Origin: Lingula anatina
Lineage: Eukaryota; Brachiopoda; Lingulata; Lingulida; Lingulidae
Direction: 5' to 3'
Assembly (NCBI RefSeq): GCF_001039355.2
Contig: NW_019775369.1
Location: 75,116-126,212, forward strand
Length of the DNA stretch: 51,097 nt
The translations under genes and the position numbers were made by a program. The notes below the pieces were generated by a model. The model was not told where the DNA came from, ran no database searches, and was given only the letters and a program-made list of their open reading frames with translations. Below, piece after piece: positions 34,632-43,942 of this stretch; within the stretch, counting starts at the first letter, position 1, and the number at the start of each line of letters is the position of its first letter.

Positions 34632-34798
34632 ACAGCCTCAGCGTTAAGAAAGCATCTCTCCGTTGAAATGAATATAGTGGTGACAGCAGGACTGCAGCTC
34701 CGTCTACAGTCCACAGTTCCCAAAGCACAGAAGATAGGGATCCGACTGGATGCAACCGTTGACTACAATATGAACAACAGTTATGAAGCATTGGTCAG
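34632..34798 (+). CDS. Main gene, exon 2
   Basis: Opens in phase 0 directly after an acceptor (GTATATAG) formed where Tc1 copy 2 ends, and closes in phase 2 at a donor (GTCAG then GTGTGA). It encodes 55 codons of beta-rich sequence (VTAGLQLRLQ, IGIRLDATVDY) with an NNS glycosylation sequon, consistent with an extracellular domain. No family is recognised. Frame continuity with exons 1 and 3 is the main support. Confidence 0.5.
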
Positions 34799-35088
34799 GT
34801 GTGAATGGTCCAGTGATTTACATTCTTAACGTAAACAACGTAATGCGCACACCACGAAGTTGTAGATTGTTGAATAAAAGTCATGACTTGTTGTTTTTGT
34901 AAGTTTATTGTTTGCAACCTTTATTTTAATAACCACAAATAAGAAATACGTATTTGCTACAAGCAATGGCTGCCCAATAAGCAAATATCACAGGTTGGTC
35001 ATTTTTCAATTGCAACATACGGTATATGTACAACTATTCTTAGGTAATCTGTGTGTTGTTTTAAAATAGTGCGTTTCTTTAATTTCAG

Positions 35089-35204
35089 ACACACCGAAGT
35101 CAACGAAGATCATTATCTTGTATCTAAACGTACATCTCTAGGCGTGCACTGCTTGGCTATCTCACAAGACGTTTGCTTGCCCCTTAAAGGGATATTAACT
35201 CTTC
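35089..35204 (+). CDS. Main gene, exon 3, with 3' end inside a MITE
   Basis: Acceptor TTTAATTTCAG, phase 2 in. The frame reads HTEVNEDHYLVSK, then two Cys-bearing segments. The donor that keeps phase with exon 4 (CTCTTC then GTATGA, after 35,204) lies inside the piggyBac-like MITE at 35,188. Without the MITE, the frame stays open through the downstream flank to a better donor (ATGAG then GTACAG, after 35,550), but that one does not match the phase of exon 4. The 3' border is therefore uncertain. Confidence 0.42.
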
Positions 35205-35525
35205 GTATGAGATCTATATTTCACAATAAAAACATTGTGAATAACTCATAGAAATATAATATATTTTGTTTTACCACAAAAACGGAAGTTATAGCTATTA
35301 TTCTGATATCTGGGCTTGTCTTTAGACCACGTGACCTCCATTGGTGGCTATACTCTGTTAAAATCTCTTAAGAGATTTTAACAAAAAACCAAACTTTTTA
35401 GAAAAAAAACCAGGGACTAACTTTGAATGTAAAAATGGATTCGTTAACCATTGGTAAGTATGGGAAAATTGTTGTTTGATCCAGGAAAATTCATTTTTTG
35501 GCCGAAACGAAGAGTTATTATCCCT
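35188..35525 (+). mobile_element. piggyBac-like MITE with TTAA target duplication
   Basis: 338 bp bounded by TTAA at 35,184-35,187 and 35,526-35,529. Ends are inverted: AGGGATATTAACTCTTCGT at the left and ACGAAGAGTTATTATCCCT at the right. Near the centre is a perfect 26-bp palindrome (GTTAAAATCTCTT and its complement, 35,357-35,382). It is non-coding. TTAA plus AGGG-type ends fit piggyBac-related elements; Kolobok elements also use TTAA. Confidence 0.85.
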
Positions 35526-35550
35526 TTAATATCGCTCTCCTCAATATGAG

Positions 35551-36443
35551 GTACAGTTTTACGACAGCATCCCAGGAAAGTGGGAAACAGTAATACTGAT
35601 CAAAAACGGTTTATCTGTACTGGTGGTCTGTTGAGGTCGCCTGTTTGAGAGGGGGACGGGCGTCCTTCGCCCTAGATTCACAGTTTATAACACACTTGTA
35701 ACACGACCACCCACAGTGAAGCCATTACGTTCTGTTGTTCCTGCAATCCCCATCTCTCTGTGTGTATGTGTGTTTTTTAATCATGGCACTCGTCCAAATT
35801 CATCATCCCCGAGGACGAGTCCGGCAAACTCTCGGTGCAACTTGGAGATATGGAGCCAGTGAGGAGCATTTCCCCAGAGCTACTCTAAGTTTCAGTTCTC
35901 TGTGTATTGATATCATTATTATACATGTATTATTTGCAGCACTCCAACCAGAATTTGTTCTTAGCGAAACAACAATGTGGGTTTCTCTTTGCGAAAATGA
36001 GAGAATAACGTCCCCCCACCCCCATAATTAAAATTTCTATAGACTATAGTGACACTCTACTCACTTTATTATTTGTCTATTCAGTTCAACTGTTGTACAT
36101 TTGGTATTTTCATTGGTCCAGGAAGTGCAATATTTAAGCGTTGAGATGGTGTTTATTTTACTTAAATGGGTTTTTACGTACTTTATTATTAAATTCATAT
36201 GCAGTGGTAGATATTAGTACAGAATATCAAACAATTAACATGTTAGGAATACATATTTATAAGACAATACATTCCAATCGAGTTATGAATATACCGGTAG
36301 TTGTGATACTGGCTTTCAGATATTAAATTGACTTCTGGAAATTACTGTTTGCATTGGTCATATACATGTACTACCTGTTGAGTTGATTTTGATAAATAAC
36401 GTAATGGCGTTTTTAGTTTGAAGAGACTTATGCGCCTCTATAG
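35551..36443 (+). other. Intron between exons 3 and 4, with a weak extra exon candidate
   Basis: At about 35,807-35,857 a frame reads FIIPEDESGKLSVQLGDMEP up to a donor-like GTGAGG. This looks protein-like, but there is no good acceptor before it and the phases do not fit exons 3 and 4. It may be a decayed or alternative exon. Confidence 0.3.
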
Positions 36444-36636
36444 CTACAATTAAAGTGAGGCATCTGTTTTTCCTGGTGACTGACGTAACACTTGACGAAT
36501 ATGTAGATCACACAGATGGCATGGGCAACGTTCATGTAAACGTTGCCATAGAACCTGCGTTGCACGTGCACTTTCCCAGTGCCTCGGATACCATAGTTTG
36601 CGACGTTGTCAACCCTTCGCTCGTTCTCCTTTTTAG
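36444..36636 (+). CDS. Main gene, exon 4
   Basis: Between an acceptor (TGCGCCTCTATAG) and a consensus donor (TTTTTAG then GTAAGT), phase 1 in and phase 2 out. It encodes about 64 residues of beta-rich extracellular-looking sequence (FFLVTDVTLDEYVDH, NVHVNVAIEPALHVHF). The DNA coding for NVHVNV contains a near-perfect inverted repeat (GGCAACGTT, 6-nt loop, AACGTTGCC). No named domain. Its donor lies only about 90 bp from the Harbinger-like insertion. Confidence 0.55.
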
Positions 36637-36729
36637 GTAAGTCCTATTCCAGAGTCCTAGAGTTCCAATACGGCTGTCACATGTTTCTGCATATCATTAT
36701 ACGTCCCCTGGAAATATTGGTCTCTGTAA

Positions 36730-38428
36730 TGGCCCTGTCACACCTTGACGATTTAGCCAGCGAACGCCAACGTATGAAAAATTTGACCAGTACGCTGGCG
36801 TACGTCGAGTGAGTTATGGGTAAGTTTTGTATAAGTTAAGAGCACGCTGAAGCACACCGGTGTCACGTGTACGGTCCGTTCTGCGTGAACCATCCGTCCT
36901 GACTGATTGTACACGCAGCAGACGCGTGTATGAGCCGTTCCGTGAATGATCCGTTGTTATTCACTAGTACTGTTATATGCGGCTAGTTCATTTCCTACCA
37001 CATTATACATTTACTATGATGGGGATAAAATTCACGTGTTAATTGATAATTTTGATAGAGAATCAGCGTCAAATTACAGTTCGACGCATAGATGAACCTA
37101 CTGTGGACGGGCCGTCGTTATTCAGCTGCTAGCTACTATTTTTGTATTGGTTTTACTAGGCTAGTGTGTTGATATGACCACCTGAGGGAAATCGCAGTAG
37201 AGGTGAACATCTATAAGATATGAATACTTCTAAAGATTACGTTTGAATTTGCAGTATGTTCTCAACAGTGTTTGTTTATTAAAGGTTAAGAATGTATTGA
37301 TGACTCTATAGAGACGGACTGTACACGCCGGAAGTATCTCAGATTTGCCGCCGCTTTGTGCGCATGAGCAGAACGGATGGTTCACGGTCCGAGCGGTACA
37401 CGCCACATCGGCATACCTCGTAGTGCGTCCAGGTAGTCCAAAATTTTGTGCATGCTCAAAACTTTTCGACGTAAGTCAACGTATGATCCATACGTCCCGC
37501 ATACGAGTGCAAAAAGTTATGGGATCGATGACGTCCGTTCACACACGTAATGTGTAAGTTACTCACAAGCCGTAATACGTCACGATAATATCAAGCGTAC
37601 CCAAGACGCTTGTTCAACCTATGGTTAACGGGCTTTGAACCCATGTATAACTTATATCGAACTTACCTCCAACGCACACTGACATATTAGGCGTATCTGA
37701 CGCGTTCCGAAACAACCCCAGAACTTACTGAACGTGCTGCTTACGTTGAGCTACCGTATGATGGCGTGTTGGCAGCGTTTAGGGGAATTGGGGTATAGGT
37801 TTAAAAATATATAGAATATGAAAATGGGGTTCGCAGGTGATGATGGTGATGTTGACACTGCGATTTCTAGTGAGGCTATGATTTGAGTCATCAAGTGACT
37901 GACATATTAGGCGTATCTGACGCGTTCCGAAACAACCCCAGAACTTACTGAACGTGCTGCTTACGTTGAGCTACCGTATGATGGCATGTTGGCAGCGTTT
38001 AGGGGAATTGGGGTATAGGTATAAAAATATATAGAATATGAAAATGGGGTTCGCAGGTGATGATGGTGATGTTGACACTACGATGTCTAGTGAGGCTATG
38101 ATTTGAGTCATCAAGTGACAGCCTTTTTATAGGCTACGGCACGTGATCGTCGGCCATACGCTGCTGTGTGGTATGCATACGTTAGACTGGCGTTGGGCAC
38201 AAGTTGTGAACGCCGGCAACACGCTACGCATTCGTTGGTATAAGTTGTCTACAAGTAATAGAAACGTTCTATATAAGATACTAATACGTCATGTATACGC
38301 CGAACTCGTTATGAATACGCTATGTATACGCCAAAAATTGAAAAAAAAACGTCGACAGTTCAACGTATGCCATCAAAATGATCACGTCGGGCATACGCTG
38401 GCGAAATCGTTAAGGTGTGACAGGGCCA
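36730..38428 (+). mobile_element. PIF/Harbinger-like non-autonomous element
   Basis: 1,699 bp with inverted ends: TGGCCCTGTCACACCTTGAC at the left, GGTGTGACAGGGCCA at the right, with similarity running about 35-45 bp inward. It is flanked by TAA at 36,727-36,729 and 38,429-38,431. A TAA/TTA 3-bp duplication is characteristic of PIF/Harbinger. No transposase was found; internal frames are short. The whole element is unusually rich in ACGTATG/CATACGT words, and its last third holds a 220-bp tandem duplication. It lies in the intron between exons 4 and 5. Confidence 0.82.
37681..38119 (+). repeat. Two-copy tandem repeat, period 220 bp, inside the Harbinger-like element
   Basis: GACATATTAGGCGTATCTGA starts at 37,681 and again at 37,901. 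Only a handful of substitutions separate the two copies, so the duplication is recent relative to the diverged ends of the element. Confidence 0.95.
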
Positions 38429-38927
38429 TAACGTAGATACCTCGTCGTTCATATGGTGGGACCGCAAAATGAGGCCATCAGAAAACAGGGCATAGACCAC
38501 CAGCAGAGCCTACTTGTATGTACACCTATGCATTGGCACATTTGTTTACGTTGTTTTCTAAATTTGCTGCTGGAACTGTATGTAGTATTGTGAAAATTTT
38601 GTAAACATTATCCTTTCAAAAACGAGTACGCACGTTAGGGACTCTAAAGCGATGGCTGCTTTATTAGAGTATTGCAGTATAGTAGAAGACACATGTACAG
38701 GTAGGTGGTGTGCATTCACGTACATGAGTGTGTGAATGCAAGGGAATACACTGAGCTTATTTGGGTTGGAGTGCAGGAAACATGTCATTGTCGTTTCAGA
38801 CCTCGGTGTTGTCAGCCAGTCCGAGACTGACACATACACGACTACGGCCCCTATCACGGAGAGTTTGGACATTACCAATTGTTCTAATATCTGTTCCGGT
38901 GTAACGTGACAGAGAGTCCCTCATAAC

Positions 38928-39053
38928 AGAGAGTCCGCTTCCCATTCATTTGTACAGGTGAGCCTCGCCCTAGATTTTGACCCACTTAGGTCAAACTAAC
39001 CCTAAACATTATAACTATATTGAGGGCGGACTTAGTGTTACACGGACCTTCAG
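38928..39053 (+). repeat. Inverted-repeat arm, left (pairs with 41,743-41,983)
   Basis: AGAGAGTCCGCTTCCCATTC and the following 55 bp pair with 41,901-41,983. The second part (GGCGGACTTAGTGTTACACG, about 39,024-39,053) pairs with 41,743-41,775. Both arms look like copies of one dispersed element in opposite orientation, about 3 kb apart, with exons 5-9 between them. Confidence 0.8.
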
Positions 39054-39428
39054 TTTCGTTACACCGGGCGTGAGGGCGTGCACCTTGTGGTCCACAAAGC
39101 GGGACAGGGGTACAGAAAAGACGCTGGATTTCTTTGTTTGGAAACGGCATATTCGATTTTCACAAGTTTTGAAGAATGCTTGCTCCTGCTTCTGCGTATG
39201 TGTGAACCGTTGTGTTTGACATCTTCGTATCCGATGTGTGTATTACGTATTTCAGATCAAGCGCCAACAGTCAGGTGTTTCAATATCAAGGCGCATTACC
39301 ATACAGTTATAGAAATATTAACCAAGAACGTCAGCTTATCAAGTATGTCTTTATTATACGATATTTAGGTGTATTTATTAAGGGCATGGAATGGTGATCA
39401 TTAATGAATACATTTTAACTCATTGCAG

Positions 39429-39474
39429 GCACTTTAGGTTAGCTACGGTAGCCATCGCGTGTCCTGTTGGACGG
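39429..39474 (+). CDS. Main gene, exon 5 (46 bp)
   Basis: A short segment between an acceptor (CTCATTGCAG) and a donor (GGACGG then GTACCT). It takes phase 2 from exon 4 and passes phase 0 to exon 6, which is why it is included. It encodes RHFRLATVAIACPVGR-like sequence with one Cys. A segment this short could be chance. Confidence 0.4.
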
Positions 39475-39765
39475 GTACCTGCCTTTGTCCGGATGGAAGC
39501 AGTAGTATTGATGTGATTTGTGTTTTTATTGTCTTAACAACCCCGGTACTAATAATTTTATATGTTGCAGGACATTTTCTCTTGCTTCATACATTTCTAA
39601 GTCCGTTCTCGACATAAAATTAGTCTTTCAGCATCAAAATTTTGTGGCCGAACGCAACCAAAGAAAACATTTGCAAATTTAAGTGGATGGCAATTTTTGA
39701 AATATAAATATGAAAGTCATATTATGATATTGAACCAGTTGTTTATACTTGGTTATGGTTGACAG

Positions 39766-39901
39766 CATAACCACAGTTGCCAGTGTGACATGTGCCCGGA
39801 TGGTAAAACTAAAAAGGTGGTCACTGATGACCCTTCCCAGTCTGCGTGTCCATGTCACTGTGCGGACGGTTGGCCACGCAAGATGAACGCGGACGGCACG
39901 T
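39766..39901 (+). CDS. Main gene, exon 6, cysteine-rich module
   Basis: Acceptor GGTTGACAG; the frame reads HNHSCQCDMCPDGK, then ACPCHCADGW, then a final ADGTC-like word, a tight C-x-C/C-x-x-C pattern. The strong donor GTGAGT leaves one base over, whereas exon 7 needs phase 0. If the T after the exon 7 acceptor were absent, the two would join perfectly. The spacing is unlike a standard EGF. Confidence 0.65.
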
Positions 39902-40177
39902 GTGAGTTACAGTACATATACATATTCATAAAATAAAAATGGCGAATTTATGTTAATTTTCAATGAGGTTTTAAGTAAATAATTTGTTAAGATTATGGTT
40001 GAATCGAATCATTTCGATGTGCAGTACAATCCACACACCATTGTTATAATTTTGATTAAAAATAATGGAACCAAGGCAAAACGTTGATATTTTAGTGAAA
40101 TTTTGTGTACAATTTTAATGCTTTTGACATCCGTATATCAATCGATATACACATTATATCAATGTGTATATTTGTAG

Positions 40178-40347
40178 TGTGGCTGTGAGTGTCCAAATGG
40201 CGGTTATGGTACCTTTAAACCTGACGGTGGCTGTCATTGTTCATGTGAATGTAAAAACTGCCAGAACACGGTTATAGCCAGTGATGGAACGTGTTACTGT
40301 TCGAATGATGTGTGCGTATATTGCACCCCACGTAGAAGCACAGACAG
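40178..40347 (+). CDS. Main gene, exon 7, cysteine-rich repeat
   Basis: Acceptor ATATTTGTAG; encodes CGCECPNGGYGTFKPDG, CHCSCECKNC, DGTCYCSNDVC and CTPRRS. The repeated C-x-C and D-G-x-C pattern is related to exon 6. Phase 2 out at a GTATAT donor and in phase with exon 8. Confidence 0.8.
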
Positions 40348-40498
40348 GTATATGCTTATATTAATAAATGTGGACACCTGTTATATTCTGTAATTTATCG
40401 AATGTTTGTAATGGGGGAACTGTTTGCAGTATTACGTGTTTTAAGTTTCGGAACTACTAGAAGTTATCTGATTTGAATGTCTTTTTTCGCCTCTACAG

Positions 40499-40671
40499 CT
40501 GCCCGGTGTGTAACTCTGCCTACGAGCCCGTGTGGGAAGACTGTCGCTGTGTTTGCCGTGAGAAGACCCAGTGTGGACTGTGCCCTGCCTGTGTACGAGG
40601 TCGACGTGGAGAGCAGTGTGACCAGCCGCACTGTGAACCCTATAGTTTACAGACAGACAACGGGTTGATAG
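40499..40671 (+). CDS. Main gene, exon 8, cysteine-rich/EGF-like
   Basis: Acceptor GCCTCTACAG and donor GTAAAT. Encodes CPVCNSAYEPVWEDCRCVC, CGLCPACVRGRRGEQC and CEPYSL. The G-x-x-G-x-x-C end of the module resembles an EGF C-loop. Phase 1 out fits exon 10 directly. Confidence 0.8.
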
Positions 40672-40937
40672 GTAAATCGTCCTAAATCTAAGTGTAAATG
40701 TGCCGTGGGCTGGCACGGTTGAATGAATTTACACAGCATAATAGACAATTATTTTCATTTTTTACAAATGTTTTTTTCCTTTAAATTAATTATCATTATA
40801 TCAAACAACATTTATTTGGTTGCATCTTATGTCAGCTAAATGTTCTATTAAACTACAATACAAAAAGGACTTTACATTACATTGGATTCATACAAAAAGT
40901 CGTTGGTAGGACCTTTACATTACAAACACGCCTGAAG
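40672..40937 (+). other. Intron sequence after exon 8
   Basis: AT-rich, no feature recognised. Confidence 0.4.
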
Positions 40938-40997
40938 TATTTCGGAATGTTTCGGCAATGGTGTTTGCACCCCTCAGTCGTACCACTGTAGCTCCAG
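40938..40997 (+). CDS. Possible EGF half-exon, out of phase (exon 9)
   Basis: The frame ECFGNGVCTPQSYHCSS has the C-x-G-N-G-x-C signature of an EGF module and ends at a good donor (GTACGT). Its only nearby acceptor (CCTGAAG) is poor, and its phase fits neither exon 8 nor exon 10, which fit each other. It may be a decayed or mis-assembled exon. Confidence 0.4.
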
Positions 40998-41200
40998 GTA
41001 CGTGTGTTCCCAATCTGGGCCGGCGTCTGTTGTAATGTCAGAATACCAAGAAACATACGAGATGAGCTTTACTTACAGACAGCAGATGGTGGGTGAACAT
41101 CGTCAACATTTCTCATCGAATTTAAATAACTTTATCTTTAGACAAGTTTTTCAAAATGTTTGGAAAGGTATAACATACTTTGAATCACATTTGTAACATA

Positions 41201-41313
41201 CGTGTATATTTTAGAGTATTGATATAATTTTTCTTTACAATTCTCCGGGGGTTTAGTATGCATCGTTATTTATTTCCTGATCTAATCATACCGTCTCGAA
41301 AAGCAAAGGAAAG
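41201..41313 (+). repeat. Direct repeat pair, partner at 41,791-41,905
   Basis: GTGTATATTTTAGAGTATT through GAAAAGCAAAGGAAAGG is repeated 590 bp downstream with few differences. The first copy is immediately followed by a hairpin element (41,310-41,473) and the second by the inverted-repeat arm. Confidence 0.9.
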
Positions 41314-41473
41314 GCGCATAATTTGAAAAGAATATCTTCGTACACCATTAGCATTGGATGTGATATGGGCTTTAAGTTGATAACTGGTATGTGTTCCACT
41401 GTATATGGTATGGCATAGTCGTTGGACGCCGGTGTATATATGAAGATATTCTCTTCAAATTGTGCGCCTTAAG
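41310..41473 (+). mobile_element. Small hairpin element with about 30-bp inverted ends
   Basis: AAGGCGCATAATTTGAAAAG-AATATCTTC at the left pairs with GAAGATATTCTCTTCAAATT-GTGCGCCTT at the right with few mismatches. It is inserted at the end of the first direct-repeat copy; the second copy lacks it. MITE-like. Target duplication is not clear. Confidence 0.75.
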
Positions 41474-41742
41474 GTGAAAGAACATAAATATAACAGTATA
41501 TATACCGGTGTCATACTGGATTGCAATTATAATCACGGCACCAGTGGCGTTGTTCCTGTCTTTAGCAATGTCTGCAATGACGGTGTCGTTATTAACCGTC
41601 AATCTTGTGCTGTTTTGGTTATGCTCTGGACTAGCCCGTCAATTCTGAATAAAAAAGAATTATCTAACGTATATGCGTTTTATATGCCAGATATACAGGT
41701 TTTTCTACATTATCATTTTAATAATATCTTTAAAAAATCATA

Positions 41743-41985
41743 AAACTGAGGGTCCGTGTAACAGAAAGTCCGTCCTCCGTATAGTTATAATGGTGTATAT
41801 TTTAGAGTATTAATATAATTTTTCATTACAATTCTCCGGGGGTTTAGTATGCATCGATCTTTATTTTCTGATCTAATCATACCGTCTTGAAAAGCAAAGG
41901 AAAGGTTAGCCTGACCTATGTGGGTCAAAATCTTGGACGAGGCTCACCTGTACAAATGAATGGGAAGCGGACTCTCTTTAACTTT
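41743..41985 (-). repeat. Inverted-repeat arm, right, with internal direct repeat
   Basis: Carries the complement of the left arm at both of its ends (41,743-41,775 and 41,901-41,983). Between them sits the second copy of the 113-bp direct repeat (41,791-41,905). The short left arm lacks this interior, so it may be an internally deleted copy. Confidence 0.75.
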
Positions 41986-42173
41986 ACAACGGGAGGGGGG
42001 AGAGGGGGTTGGAGGGCTTAGCTACGTATTTTAATTATGGTAGTCCTAGGTGTAGAACAAATGGTTTAGTGACTCTGTACACTTCTTTGAAACAAATTTA
42101 ATAGTTACCCCGTTCCTTTCCTCACGCCTGTGGTGAATGGCACTGATTGTGTCAACGCATTATTTCCCCCTAG

Positions 42174-42374
42174 GTGTATCTGTCACAGTAGACGTCTGGT
42201 TCAGTCCGGTGATAAGGCGTCTCTTCCTTAACGTGCGTTCTGGTCTAACTGCCAGTTTTTAGGGGCAGACGTCTGGACTGTGTGGACTGATGGACGACAA
42301 CCAGGACAACGATTTCACCATGGCCAATGGCACCGTGGTCACCAAGGACAAGGCAGTGAAATTTGCCGAGTCAT
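42174..42374 (+). CDS. Main gene, exon 10, C-terminal half of a vWD domain, with in-frame TAG
   Basis: Acceptor TTTCCCCCTAG. The frame reads VSVTVDVWFSP, then LFLNVRSGLTASF, a TAG at 42,260-42,262, then GQTSGLCGLMDDN, DNDFTMANGTVV and KFAES. SGLCG followed by a D-N-D-F and NGT is the hallmark end of a von Willebrand type D domain, and the segment without the stop has the right length. The stop sits at the site of a conserved basic residue in the family. The N-terminal half of vWD was not found upstream, where repeats fill 41,201-41,985. Phase 1 in and out fits exons 8 and 11. Confidence 0.75.
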
Positions 42375-43292
42375 GTGAATCATAAGGAAAAAAATAATAC
42401 AACAACTAAGTGAGAGTATGATCAATATACCGATTAGCTTGATAACATATTTGTTCTTGACTTCTCTTCGAAATTCAGAGTATGGCGATGAAATACCATA
42501 TGGTTTGTAGGTGTAGAAAATTGGGCTTGTTAATGTATGTAATATTCTTTGGCATGTTTAGAAATCGAGCAGTCGGTTCGGTTCTTCTCACACGCCTCCC
42601 CGCTCGTCGCCCTTGCAGGGGCACACTAATTAAACCTCGGCTCAATTCAACCGGTCGAGGGACGACGCGTGGGAAGCCGTGTTAGAGGCGAAGAGACCAT
42701 TACAGGATTAAGCGGTTTCACTTTTATGTAGGTCCGCCATATTTAGGTCGCGGCTCTGCTCGATGTGAATGCTCTCCTACATAGTAGGCTTGTAAAGGGG
42801 TCAAATGCTGCATTTTATGGTACAAATGTCTAACTTGGCATGAATGTTCCTTGGCCCAAATAAAAAAATATCCATAGAGACACGCATAAGTTATGCAAAT
42901 TAGGTACCAAAATATGTTTCATATTGCCATCACTTTTTTAGCCTAAAAACGTGTAGATTATCAAACCTGACTAAATTAGGAAAAAGGGAACCCATTTTCG
43001 ACATTATGGAAACAAATGGCGGACATTTTGTGTCTCAGGTAGATTTGACATCTCTTAGCAAAAATATATTTAATGTGTATTTAAATGTTTTGTTCCACTT
43101 TTTCTTTTCCACTTTGTGTCTAAAAAGCGTTTGACAAAATCACGTTTCTTAATATGTATGAAACTGCGACATCCACTGCTCTGTGCAACAACAACAACAA
43201 TAATAATAATGTTTTTAAATAATTTAGATATGTTTTGAATTATTATACAATTCGTTACAATACTCACGCCAATATCACTCCGGTTAATTAAG
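42375..43292 (+). other. Intron between exons 10 and 11
   Basis: Contains a GC-richer block (about 42,560-42,760) without coding pattern and an AAC/AAT microsatellite near 43,190-43,212. No exon seen. Confidence 0.45.
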
Positions 43293-43382
43293 GTTCCTGT
43301 GGTGCCTGCGTCAATTGTGTGTGTGACAGCGGTTTCTGTGTGTGTGACGTGGGCTGGAAAGGGACAGCCTGTTACCAGAAAG
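43293..43382 (+). CDS. Main gene, exon 11, EGF module
   Basis: 90 bp, phase 1 at both ends, acceptor TTAATTAAG, donor AAAG then GTAACT. Encodes SCGACVNCVCDSGFCVCDVG and WKGTACYQK, an EGF-like core with the aromatic-K-G-x-x-C end. Symmetrical phase 1 exons are typical of shuffled EGF modules. Confidence 0.8.
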
Positions 43383-43852
43383 GTAACTATAGGGTACTCA
43401 CAACTCACAGTTAGTCACAGTTTTGACTGTATAGTATTTATTCTCCTTTCGCTCGCCACGCCTCACCACCAAGCATTCCTCTGACGGCTGTGGCCTGACC
43501 AGCATCATTTTTGTTAATAAACAAATGTTTTGCAGTCACGACTTCAAGTCTTTTATTTATTTATTTTTTTATTTTATTATTTTTTATTTTTTATTATTAT
43601 TATAATTATTTTTGGTCAGGAAGAGACATTAAAAAAGCATATAGAAACAAGCAGTTATGTCGAGTAGAATTAATTTAATCATGATGTATTTTATTTTAAT
43701 AATATTGTGTTTGATAGAAAACTTCATAGCATCGCATCAACAACACATGAGTAACGCTATAATATGAGTAAGTGTATAGAAGAGGAATAGGTGTGCTGCA
43801 TATCATAATGTGCCATACCTCACAATACATAAGTTTCCCTTCACTATTCCAG
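43383..43852 (+). other. Intron between exons 11 and 12
   Basis: AT-rich with a T/A low-complexity tract near 43,545-43,610. Nothing else recognised. Confidence 0.45.
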
Positions 43853-43942
43853 CTACGTGTCTGTATGTGAATAACTGCACTTACGAGGACCACGGTGTGT
43901 GTTACAGGACCAACAGGTGTCGCTGTCTACCAGGATTTGTGG
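43853..43942 (+). CDS. Main gene, exon 12, EGF module
   Basis: 90 bp like exon 11, phase 1 at both ends, acceptor CACTATTCCAG, donor GTGG then GTATGT. Encodes CLYVNNC, then EDHGVCYRTNRCRCLPGFVG, a good EGF module. Its last 58 bp plus its donor form the unit of the 67-bp array that follows. Confidence 0.85.

Noticed and set aside
36528-36552. Hairpin in exon 4 as a third flanked mini-hairpin
   Set aside because: It lacks direct flanking repeats and has a 6-nt loop; it codes for the alternating NVHVNV segment, so it is probably incidental.
39429-39620. Longer exon reading CWTGTCLCPDG instead of the 46-bp exon 5
   Set aside because: The frame does not fit the phases of exons 4 and 6, and no donor follows in a sensible place.
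42560-42760. GC-rich block as an exon or rRNA fragment
   Set aside because: No splice borders, no domain and no resemblance to rRNA that I can recognise.
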